From Symbiodinium natans (taxonomy: Eukaryota; Sar; Dinophyceae; Suessiales; Symbiodiniaceae): a stretch of 64,000 bases of DNA. The notes under the pieces were generated by a model. That model saw only the letters and a list, made by a program, of their open reading frames with translations. It was not told the origin of the DNA and searched no databases. Numbering within the stretch: the first letter of the stretch is position 1; each line of letters starts with the position of its first letter. Of the stretch, positions 49,294 through 61,200 are shown piece by piece. The translations under genes and the position numbers were made by a program. The stretch lies in assembly GCA_905221605.1 (NCBI GenBank), contig CAJNDS010002268.1:195232-259231 (forward strand). The letters are read 5' to 3'.

Positions 49294-52200
49294 ACCCTAA
49301 ACCCTAAACCCAAACCCTAAACCCTAAACCCTAAACCCTAAACCCTAAACCCTAACCCTAAACCCTAAACCCTAAACCCTATCTTCGGGGTTTTGGGTTT
49401 TGGGGCACCTGCCGGAGCCTAGAACACGATCCGTTCATGGCACGAAACTTACCGCTTCTTAGTAGGGAATTTAGGATTCAGTATAGGGGGACACTTCCTA
49501 AGGCCTTGCGATTCTTGGGTCGCTTCTTGCAGCCAAGAAAAAGGTTTTGATTTCGTAGGGTGAGCGACCTTACACCCGCCTGAACCTTCTTGCCTTCAGA
49601 GACGCGCAGCCCCTCATCCCTAAACCCTTTGCTACCCTAAACCCCGAGACTTGAGGGCGGTGAAACAAATGGAAGAGAAGCTGGCTCCGCTCGAGCAGGC
49701 GAGAGATTTCGGGCTGGAGGTTGGGTTCAGGGTTCAGCGTTTGGAGTTTGCGGTTTGGGGTTTAGGGTGAGTTAGGGTTTATAAGAGTTTGGGGTTTGCG
49801 GTTAGTTTAGGGTTTATAAGGGTTTGGGGTTTAGGGTTTACGGTTTCGGTGAAGGGGTTCTATTCTAATGTACCTCGTTCCCTCATTCCCTACTAAGAAA
49901 CCAGTAAGTTAAGCGTTTGCCCGGCCTAGGGTTCATCCAAGGGTAGGCACATGATCTCATAATATGAGCCCTTCATTGGAAAACCCTTAGAAAGCCTCAT
50001 ACACCCTCGAAAAACCAGTTGCCCATACTCAACCTGCCTGGACCCTTAGCCCGCGGTCCTAAACCCTAAGCCCCAAAGTTTAGGGTTTAAGACCCTATGC
50101 CCTAAGCCTAAACCCCAAACCCTAAACCCTAGCCCTAAACCCTAAACCCTAAACCCTAAACCCTGAACCCTGAACCCTAAACCCTAAACCCCAAACCCCA
50201 AACCCTAAACCTTAAATCCTAGCCCTAAACCCTAAACCCTAAACGCACTTAACCTGCCTGGGGCAGGACGTCACGGCTGCGGAGGAGTTAGCGGCCCCTG
50301 TGAGCAGCGGCGAAGCCACAGAGGCCGCTTGGATAGGGGGTTTAGGGTTTAGGGTTTAGGGTTTAGTGTTTAGGGTTTAGGATTTAGGGTTTAGGGTTAG
50401 GGTCTACGATTGGCAGGGCCAGGACATTTCTAGCTTAGAAGCTGTTCGAGCAATTAGCAAAAACCCCACCCGCCCAGAGGGCCCCATAACAAATTTGAAA
50501 ATATCAAGTTTCTTTTTTATCGTGCGCAGCTTTTCCTAACCCCTCGCTTCACACCCATTTGTTCCACAACCTCTCCAAAGTTCCCAAAAGAAATACAATA
50601 AGGAAAACCAAGAAGACGAAACAACAAAAACATTGAGATCCCCGGACCTTTAACATTAGACCCCAGAATCTTTTTGGGACCCCGGGGACTCCAGGAGCTC
50701 CCCAAGGCACGCAAAAGAAAGACAACAGAAAAAAAACGCGAAAAGGGTAGACAAGAAGCAAAAACATGAGATTCCTGAACCCTTAACATGGATCCAAAAG
50801 AAACAAGACGATAAAAAAACCAAGAAAAGTGAAGAAAATCAAAAATGATATTCTTGAACCCTTAACATAAGATCCCAGAAGAATTTTTTGGGACCCTGGG
50901 GAGGCTCCCCACCCCACCCTCGCACCAAACCCATTTGACCCATTTGCCTAAATCGACGAAGAACTTGCCTAAATCGACGAAAAAACTTGCCTACATCGAC
51001 GAAGAATTTGCCCGACGAAGAATTTGCCTAAATCGAAGAAGGATCTGCCTAATTCGACGAAGGACTTCGAAGAACTTGCCTAAATCAAGGAATGCCAGAG
51101 GGTGGCCAGGATCGGCCCCTTCGTCGATTTAGGCAAGTTCGTCGTCGATTTAGGCAAGTCCTTCGTCGATTTAGGCAAGTCCTTCGTCGATTTAGGCAAA
51201 TGAGGAAGGGGTTTAGGGTTTAGGGTTTAATTTGGGTTTAGGGTTTGAGGGTGGGTTTGATCGCAAGAACCTGAGGGCCTTGCGCATGTCCAGGGTTTTG
51301 GCACGCAAAGTAGGCCCTTATTAGGTTTAAGGTGCAGGGTTTAGGGTTTATGGTCCAGGGCTAGGATCATATGCATCGTCTTCATCATCAGCATCATCAC
51401 CTTCATCATCAAGATCTTCTATGATGGAAATCCCAGGTGAGTTCTGGACTTGTTTTTGTTGCTAAACAATACCAGAAAATAAAAAACAAATCTGAATTCG
51501 AACAACGTTCTGAGAACTTTCTGCAAAAAAATGTTTTCCCCCGGAGTAGGCCCTTCTTGGGTTTCGGGTTTGGTGCCCTTTTGTTCCTAAGTTACTCTTG
51601 TATGATGGGGATTTCACGAGGGTTTACAAGGGAGACTAAGTAGACGTACTAAGTCAAAAGGCTTCCAAGTATGGTTTAGTGGTTAGGGTTTAAGGTTCAA
51701 ACCCAATCCCCTAAACCCCCCTCCAAAAGCTCCCCTTAATCCCTAAACCCTAAACCCTAGCCCTAAACCCTAAACCCGAAACCCTCTTGTGTCCCCTAAA
51801 AGGAGCAACAGGCCGCCGCCGAGGAGGCGATCCAGAAGGCGAGTCGCTTCACGGGGGGTTCAGGCGTTTCAGGGCTTAGGGCCGTTTAGGGTTTAGGGTT
51901 TGGGTTTTAGGGTTTAGGGTTTAGGGTTTAGGGTTTAGGGTTTAGGGTTTAGGGTTTAGGGTGTAGGGTTTAAAGCTTAGGGTTTAGGGTTGTTCTATGA
52001 AGCTTCGGCTTGGAGTTTAGGTCGTAGGATACCCTCCTTCCCCCACCCGTGGTTCCCCTTCTGTTGGCTACGCCGTAAAACCCTAGACCTTTCTCAAAGA
52101 AGAAGTCATGTAAAACAAAGAACACCCAAGAGCCCTAGACCTTACAGGCCTTATACACCCCCCTCCCCACCACCCTAAACCCCAAACCCCAAACCCCAAA

Positions 52201-55200
52201 CCCCAAACCCTAAACCTAAACCCTAAGCCCTAAGCCCTAAACCCTAAACCCTAAACCCCAAACCCCAAACCCCAAAAAACCCAAACAGCCCCTCAAAAAG
52301 AGGTGCAGGACCAGCTCGAAGCGCTCAAGCGCTTCTTTCAGATGCACTTTGGCGGCACCGAGGTGGTATGGTTGAAGATCCAGAGGGTTTAGGGTTTAGG
52401 GTTTAGGGTTTAGGGTTTAGGGTTTAGGGTTAAAGGGGTAGTTTGTGCCTGAAGGAGCTCTTGGTCCCAGACTGGTCCGAGGGTTCAGGGTCTGTGGTTT
52501 AATTACGGGTTTGGGGTCTTATTGCGGTTCGAGGCTTAGATAGGGTTTAAGGTTAGGAATTGGGTTGTAGGCTGTAATTCGGGTTGCTGGTTTGGGGCTT
52601 CAAGTTCGCCTTAAGGTAGGGCTCAGAGAGATACTGCATTGCGTCTGCACCCTCGAAGCTTCGTACCCTAACACGAATCTTAACACCCAGATCCCTAAAC
52701 CCTTGCCTGCTTTCGACTTCCTATCCGAACCCCCCCCCCCCCCACCCCCCCCCCCCCCACCCCCCCCCCCCCCACCCCCTCCCCCCCCTGGCGCCATGAA
52801 GCCCTATACCCTAAACCCTAAACCCTAGACCCCTCTAGACCCCTTGCGCAAGGAAGAAGCACCTGGCCACAGCGGCCAAGGCGCATGTTCGGGGTTTAGC
52901 AGTCTAGGGTTTTAGGGTTTATTGTTTTAGGGTTTATGGTCTAATTAAGGTTTAGGTTTAGGGACCTCAGTTCCGAAAACAGGGCAGGGAGGGCTCTGCC
53001 CAGGATCCTGTGTAGGTTTTGGTTGCAGGGTCTTGGGTTTAGGGTTTAGGGTTTAGGGTATAGGTTGGCACAAGCTACCTCTAAGGAGACCTTCGTCTAT
53101 GCAGGAGAGCTTAGAAGGAGACCTTAGCTTAATCATAGAATGTAGGGTTTGGACTTTGGTATTTGGGGTTTAGGGTTCAGGGTTTAGTTTACGGTTTGGG
53201 GTTTAGGGTTTAGGGTTTAGGGCTTGGGGTCTCAGATCCTGCATCTTGCGAGGAGCTGGACGCTCCGGAGAAGCGTCTTACCGAGATGGAGACCAAGCTG
53301 GCAGCGTTGCAGGAGACCTCCCTAAACCCCAAGCCCTAAGCCCTAAGCACTAAGCCCTAAACCCTAAACCCTAACCCTGAACCCTAAACCCTAAACCCTA
53401 AACCTTAGGGGTTCAGGTTTAGGTTTTGTAGATTTTCGGGTTTAGGGTTCCTTTCATCTTCTCTTTGAGTGAACCATACCTGAGCCCTAGACCCGAAAGC
53501 CCTCAACCCCTTAACATTAAGACCTGAGCCTTAAGGCCCGACCCCAAATCCCCAAACCCTCAAACTCCTCGAATCCGATAAAACTTCCTAAACTCAGAAC
53601 TCAGAACCTCTAAATCCTAAACCCTAAGCCCCAAACCCAAGAGGCCCTCTAAACCCTGAACCCCTAAACCCTAAACCCCTACCCTAAACCCTAGCCCTAA
53701 ACCCTAAACCCTAAACCCTAAACCCTACACCCTACACCCTACACCCTAGCCCTAAACCCTAAACCCCAAAGGGGGGGTGCCCAGCCTCTGAGGGAGCCCC
53801 GCAGGACACGAAGCGCCAGAGTGGTGAGAGGCAGGCGCTGAAGGCCGGCAGACTGCTTTCTTCTTGGTTGGTGGGTTTAGGGTTTAGGGTTTAGGGTTTA
53901 GGGTTTAGGGCTTAGGGTTTAGGGTCTAGGGTTTAGGGTTCATGGTTTAGGGTCTAGGGTTCAGGGTTTAGGGTTTGAGGTTTAGAGCATAGGGTTTAGA
54001 GTTTAGGCATTAGGGCTTTGTTTTTTTCTTCGGTGGGGGGGAGGGGGGGTGGTGAGAGCTCCTTGAACTTACATTTGTCCAGAGTTTAGGGATTTGGGTG
54101 GTTTAGGGATTTTGGTAGGTTTCTTTTCTAGGACTTTGAGGGTTCGGTGCTTTGGCGGCGGTTTTGGGTTTCAGCGTTCAGGGCATTTGGGATTTTGGGC
54201 TTCTTGGTTCGGGGTTGCAGGGGTTTGCAGGTCTTAGTAGTATAGGTGTAAGGCTTGTAGAGTCAAAGCGGAATGTCCTTAGCATGTTTGTAACCAAGAA
54301 CCCCGCCCTAGCACAGCCTTTGTAATCATCTTTGTGTAATTTCATGGTCCCTTAGTATGGGCCGGGACCCATATATACCCCTTATATACCCTATACAAAC
54401 GAAGGGCCCATGGAGTATGTACGGTATACATATGGGATATAGGAGAACAAGATTAAGGGTCCCTTCTAGGGGTCCCTCCTTTGCCCCCTTAAGGTTCTGG
54501 GCAGCCCGAAAGCACCGCTTTGTTCACAGCCACTAGGATGGGCTGTTGGGCCACATTGGGGTTTAGGGTTGAGGGTTGAGGGTTTAGGGTTTAGGACTGC
54601 AAAGTTTGCAGGTCCTGGCGAAGGACGCCGACCAACGACTCCATGTCTTGACGGAGGCACTGGAGAAGGCGGGGGGTGGGGTGGCGGTTGGGGGGGGGGG
54701 GGGGGGGGGGGGGGGTTAGGGGTTAGGGGTTAGGGGTTTAAGGGTTTAAGGGTTTAGGGTTTAGGGTTTGGGGTTTAGGGTTTAGGGTGTAGGGTTTGGA
54801 GTAGGGTGGCTTCAGGCTTTACTTACTCCTAAGGTTTCTCTGGGCCGTGGCAAGGGCGTTTTCTCCCACTGTGTTTTCGCCTTGCCTAGGTCCATGCGCC
54901 CTGTTTTTGTGTGACAAGTTCGTTTTGGAGGCAACCCTCTGGGCCCGAAAGGGTTTAGGGTTTAGGGTGTAGGTTTAGGGTTTAGGGTTTAGGGTTTAGG
55001 GTTTTTGTTCCCCCGGTTTGGGGGTTTAGGGCTGAGGGTCCAGAACCCGGGCTTGCCGACAGCTTCGACCCTGCTTTGGGGGGGGTAGTTGGGGAACCCA
55101 TGAGGTTATGGAGGGGTTGTCATTGTCAGATGTGGGGCTCACACTCAAGCCGGGAGCTTTAACGTTAGGGTTTAGGGTTTAGGGTTTAGGGTTTAGGGTT

Positions 55201-58200
55201 TAGGGCTTAGGGTTTAGGGTTTAGGCTTTAGGGTTTAGGGTTTAGGGTTTAGGGTTTAGCTGACGCTGAGGTACTGTCAGCATTGTCAATGCAAATGCTC
55301 CCTTATTCCTTCCCTTATTAACCCCTTGAAGCAAAAGAAAGAGTGCCTTGTTTATTCGAGGTTCGTTTGTGACCTTGTTCAGTGTTTTCGCAGTTTTCGG
55401 TGGTCTGGAAACCAGGTTTCACCGGGCTTTTTTGGGGGTGAGGGTTCTGTCATGTTCAGAAATTCCGCGCTGTTGTTTCGCCTACCTCGCTAATACGTCT
55501 CCCCAAAATTAGGAGAAGCCACACTGAGCATGCCCTGCACCCTGCACCCTAAACCCAATGATCCCCGACAGGTCTGCGAGACACCCTAAACCCTCAACCC
55601 CAGACCCCAAACCCCAAACCCCAAACCCCAAACCCTAAACCCCAAACCCTAAACCCTAAATCCCTAAACCCTAAACCCTAAACCCTATCCCTAAACCCTA
55701 AACCCTAAACCCCCAAGGGGCCCCCATACTTGGAACCCTACAGAGTGGCGAGGTGGAGCAGCTGCAGGCCCCTTTCAGCAGCGAGGAGGAGCCCGGGGTG
55801 GGCGCTCGTGTTGGCCATTTTTGGGTTGGGGTTTAGGGTTTAGGGTTTAGGGTTTCGGGTTTGGGGTTTAGGGTTTAGGGTTTAGGGTTTAGGGTTTAGG
55901 GTTTAGGGTTCAGGCTTCAGGATTTAGGGTTTAGGGTTTAGGGTCTTGGAGTTTTACCACAATTTACACCCGGAACCACGGACCGCGCCTTGTTCCCATC
56001 ACACGTTGAGCGCCACGCCCTGCAAAACAAACACAAAAAACCCTAAGCCTGAGGGTTTAGGGTTTAGGGTTTAGGTTTAGGGTAGCCCTTGCGAGCAAAG
56101 TGAAGACGACGACCCCCGATTAAACCCTAGTAATCCCTAAGCCCTTATAACTAAACAGTTTTAGGATGGCGAGTAGTGCCCTTATCCACTTTTGTTCTTT
56201 TCGGGGGGGGGGGGGGGGGAAGGGGTTAGGTTCCTTCGTAGCTAAGAAGGGGTACATGGTCCCTTACTATGGCCCCTTACCTTCTTGAAAGGGTTCTGAA
56301 GTAGGGAACATATTTAGGGACCATGTAGCTACCTGAAGAAAAGCTTCTTTAAACCACAAAGGACAACCTAGACCCCAGACCCCAGACCCTAGACCCTAGA
56401 CCCTACACCCTACACCCTAAACCCTAAACCCTAAACTCTAAACCCTAAACCCTAAACCCTCTTCTGGGCAACCTAAACCCTAAACCCTAAACCCTAAACC
56501 CTAAACCCTAAACCCCAAACCCCAAACCCCAAACCCCAAACCCTAAACCCTAAACCCTAAACCCTAAACCCTAAACCGTGGGCGGCGGGGCAGGGCTGCC
56601 TCGCTTTTCGACCTTCGCACCCGAAAACCTTTGGAAGCAACAACCCCAAACCCAAAACCCCAAACCCTAAACCCTAAACCCTAACCCCAAACCCTAAACC
56701 CCAAACCCTAAACCCTAATGAAAGCCACACCTAAGGACAACTTCAGGAGGCGGCTTCCTAGGAAGGTTTTGGGTTTAGGGTTCAGGGTTTAGGGCTTTAG
56801 GGCTTGGAGTTTAGGGTACTCGTATCTCAATGGGGTTTTGGTTTTCATTAGGGTTCAGGGTTTAGGGTGTAGGGCTTAGAGTTTAGGGTGCTCGTATCTC
56901 AATGGGCTCAGGGCTGGGTTGTCTCAGTTGAACCTCCAAACTGCTGGGCGCCTTGAAAAAAGTCTCGACGCGTTCTCTATTGTTGGCTTGTAGAAGGACC
57001 GTAACCCGTAACCCGTAACACGTAACACGTAACCCTAAACCCTAAACCCTAAACCCTAAACCCTAAACCCTAAACCCTAAACCCTAAACCCTAAACCCTA
57101 AACCCTAAACCCTAAACCCTAAACCCTAAACCCTAAACCCTAAACCCTAAACCCTAAAACCCTAAACCCTAAACCCTAAACCCTAAACCCTAAACCCTAA
57201 ACCCTAAACCCTAAACCCTAAACCCTAAACCCTAAACCCGAAACCCGAAACCCGAAACCCTAAACCCTAAACCCTAAACCCTATTCGGGGTCTAAGGGTT
57301 CAATGGGGAGAGGCTGGACAGCTGCAGTTGTCTCAGACTTGCGCCCCTACAGGAGCTGCCGGCAAGCAAGGCCGGCCAGCTGACGGGGACCACCACCCCA
57401 AACCCTAAACCCTAAACCCTAAACCCTAAACTCTCAAGGATTCGAGGGCGCGTCATGGTTCAGGGTCTCCTCGCCTCGCCTTAGACAACCTTCAAGTAGG
57501 TTTCGGATTCTTAGGGTTTAGGATTTTGGGTTCAGGGTGCAGGATAGAGGGTTTAGGGTTTAGGGTTAGCGAATCTGCGTGGTGGCACGTTGAAAATCAG
57601 GGTACCTTCAGGCTTGGGTTGTCGGGATGCTCCCTCTGAGGATTTCTTGGTTTCTTTGTTCCCACCCTGTCCTCGCCACCGGCGGCCGTAGAGACGTGCT
57701 GTGCTGCTGACCACATTCTGCGGTGTGACCGCCGTAGTCAGGAAGCTGAAAGGTCTCGTCAGGTGTCCATAGCCAGGCTGCATGGACAGCCGTGCCCAAA
57801 GCCTTCCGACCTCCTAATCCGGGGAGGCTCCGATGAAACCGGGGGGCTGAGGTGGAGGAAAGCGTCGCGTAGGCCAGGCTTCCTCCGAAGCCCGGTCCCC
57901 AGTACTCTTGGGACAAAGATGTGGGCTGAGTCCATGGGTGTCCTGGGACACCCCAACACGGCCGCGAACACGCGCTCTGAATGCCACCTGACTGGTCCAC
58001 GCTCCCCCACCTGCATAACCCGCAGCCTCGGGGTTAAGTTATGAAGATCCCTCACTTGAGTTCCAGGGTTTAGGGTTTAGGGTTCAGGGTTTAGGGATTA
58101 GGGCTTAGGGTTTAGGGTTTAGGGTTGGGGCCCGTAGAACTAAGCCCAAAGCCTTTTATGGGCTTCTGGTATGGCACATAGCCCTAAACCCTCAATCCTC

Positions 58201-61200
58201 AATGCCTGCAGTTGGCTTCGGGGTCCCCAAGCCAGCCACACACCCTCAGGTTGAGATTGTATAATGTTTACCAGTTCAAGCGTTTTAGGGTTTAGGGTTT
58301 AGGGTTTTGGGTTTTGGGTTTTGGGTTTTGGGTTTTGGGGCTGAACGTATTTCCCGAAGGGTCCATGTATCTCTGTTTCCTATATACTTGGGATTCCAAT
58401 TTTGCAGCTTTGTTGCGGTGCCCAAGTATTTTCGATATAGGTACATGGACCCTTCGGTACCCTAAGCCCTAAACCCTGGACGCAAAACCCCTAGTACCAT
58501 GTAAGTACATGGGCCCTTAGGGGTTGAAGCCAACTTCAACAGCTCAAGAAATAGGACCTAAAACTCTAAGCCCCAAGCCCCAAGCCCCAAGCCCCAAGCT
58601 CCAAACCCTAAACCCTAAACCCTAAACCCTAAACCCTAAACCCTAAACCCTAAACCCTAAACCCTAAACCCTAAACCCTAAACCCTAAACCCTTGCAGAC
58701 GTCAGGCCTTGGAATCCCTCCGTGTCGCCGAGGGCCCCGTGACTGCCTCCGGAACTGCTGCACGGCCCCCAAAGCTTCCGGGGTTAGGGTTTAGGGTTTA
58801 GGGTTTAGGGTTTAGGGTTTAGGGTTTAGGGTTTAGGGTTTAGGGTTTAGGGTTTGCGGTTTAAGTACTAGCCCTCCCCCAATCCCTAAACCGTTAATAT
58901 ACAAGCCTTCAAGCCCCAAGCCCTGATATGCCCCAAAACCCTAATTGGCCTCCTCCCTAGAACCCTCAATCCTGAACTCTCAAGGCTTTGGGTGCTGCTT
59001 CTAGATTCTAGTGGTTCAGTAAAGCCCCGAACCCCAAAACCCTCAGATTGTTTAGGGTCTAGAACTTTTGGGCACTTTTGGGTTTAGGGCCTAGAGTTTT
59101 TGGGCAGTTTTGGGTTTAGGGTCTTGTTTCTTAGACTTAGATCGCTGGTCTTAGGGTTTCGGTTTGGGCCTAGAATTTTTGGGCAGTCTTGGGTTTAGGG
59201 CTTCACTGCATCGCTGAACGCCCAAAATCGCAAGTAGGGCCCGGTCTGGTGCCGCGTTCTTCAAGAACCCCATGCCGTGGTGCCTTAATTTCTGGGTTTA
59301 GGGTTTAGGGTTTAGGGTTTAGGGTTTAGGGTTTAGGGTTTAGGGTTCTGTTAAGCAGCGCCACAAGCAAAACGATGAGTCTTTACTGCATCTTCAGGTT
59401 CTGCGAAACTTCTCTAAACCCTAAACCCTAAACCCTAAACCCTAAACCCTAAACCCAAGTTGCAGTATCCTGGCTGTGCCCTTGGAATTCTTGATATTCT
59501 CCCAGATCGTGTTGAACAGGATCATGTTTGGGGAGCATTTTCCAGAAGGCATCGAGGGCCGACCTCACCCACCAAAAAACCCCGAAAGCCCTAAAACCCC
59601 TGAACCCTAATTCCTTAAAACCCTAAGCTTCCTTGCAAGCCCCAAGCCCTATAAGCCCCCAAAAGCCCTAAAGCCCCTGAACCCCGAAGCTTCCTTATAG
59701 GCCCCAAACCCAAGAAGCCCCAAACCCCCAATTCTACAACCCCAAATTCTACTGGATTTTTGGGTACCATACTTTAATACTTTTGTTGGGTTCTGGGTTT
59801 CTGTTATAGCTACTTTGTCCCCAAAAGTATATGTCGCAGGGTTTTTACTACTGTTCTTGGTGGGTGTATATAAGGTTCCTTTTTCACATTGGTGAGTGTA
59901 TATAGGGGGTGTCCTTTTGGGCCTTTTTCTTCCAGGGTCTACTTACTACCCCCCCCCCCCCTGTATACTACCCCCCCTAGGTTGCCCCCTTAAATAACCT
60001 TAATTAGGCTAAAAATAACACCCTAAACCCTAAACCCTAAACCCTAAACTTTAAACCCTAAACCCTAATGCCTTGATTATGGGGGGAACCTAGGAGGGGT
60101 CGTATGGAGGGGGGTAGTACCTAAACCCTAAACCCTAAACCCTAAACCCTAAACCCTAAACCCTAAACCCTAAACCCTAAACCCTAAACCCTAAACCCTA
60201 AACCCTAAACCCTAAACCCTAAACCCTAAACCCTAAACCCCAACAACGCCGCCCCTCACACCTTTAAGGGCCATAGTAAGAGACTAAACCCTAAAACCTG
60301 TACCCTAAACCCTAAACCCTAAACCCTAACCCTATACCTTAAACCCTAAACCCTAAACCGTAGTTACCCTAAGAGTCCTGGCCCAGGCCTCGATCGCCAA
60401 GATCTTCCTGATGGTGAAGAGTGTGGAGGCACTTGGCTGTTGCGCTTGTTTGAAGAGAAGGGGGTTTAGGGTTTAGGGTTTATGGTTTAGGGTTGAGGGT
60501 TTAGGGTTTAGGGTGGGGCTGCGGGATATACCCTACAAAGCCTAAAAAACCCAGCAAACCCTACGAAACCAGTGAGCCTGATAAACCCTGTAACCTAAGC
60601 CCTAAACCCTAAACCCTGAACCCTGCACTCTAAACCCTGCACCCTAAACCCTAAACCCGAAACCCTAAACCCTAAACCGCCCTTACAAAGCCCCATAAAC
60701 CGGCAGCAGGTAAACAGCTTCTCGCCGCTGCTGGCGGCCGAAGGGCAAGCCAGGATCAAGGAATTCCAGATCCAGCTGCAGGAGCGGTTGAAAGGCTTCT
60801 GCTAGCTGCTTAAGAACCCCCCCCACCCCCCCACCCCCCCAAAAAAAAAGAAAAAAGAGAGGGAGAGAGAGAGAGAGATGATAGTAATCCCTATACTGCG
60901 CTTATAAAGAAGATTTTCTTTTTTTTTGTATGTGTGTGTTTTTTTTGGGAGGGGGGGGCTCTTAAGCAAATATTAGGTTTACGGTTGACAGGGTCACAGG
61001 GTTTAGGGTTCAGGGGGGTGTAAGGCTCAGTGAGTTAAGAGTTCGGGTTTGTAGGCTTTATAGAGTTGGTAGGGTTTGTAGGGTCTATAGGCTTCCAAGG
61101 TTTAGGGTTTGGGGTTTAGGGTTTAAGGTTTAGGGTTTAGTGTTTAGGGTTTAAGGTTTAGGGTTTAGGGTTAAAAGGGCTTGCAAGGTTTAGAGACCTT

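Larger units (their letters stand above)
50324..51802. other. Intron with A-rich tandem repeat and long hairpin array
   Basis: Contains TTTAGGG units at the 5' end and CCCTAAA at the 3' end, an A-rich imperfect tandem repeat (50480-50936), a convergent 20-mer array (50937-51203) and an ATC repeat (51374-51416). No supported exon. Confidence 0.6.
57371..58705. other. Intron with a repeat-free GC-rich island and a foldback element
   Basis: The island at about 57,570-58,050 has open frames on both strands: minus 57608-58000 (130 codons) and 57759-58055, plus 57763-58044. None shows a motif I recognise. A separate minus-strand gene or retrocopy is possible but unsupported. Confidence 0.4.
58760..60386. 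other. Intron or introns between e69 and e70
   Basis: TTTAGGG array at the 5' side, CCCTAAA arrays at the 3' side, foldback family J copy 2. No exon could be supported. Confidence 0.5.

Noticed and set aside
50517-50789. Minus-strand Phe/Leu-rich ORFs as membrane proteins
   Set aside because: They come from an AAGAAA-rich tandem repeat read in two overlapping frames.
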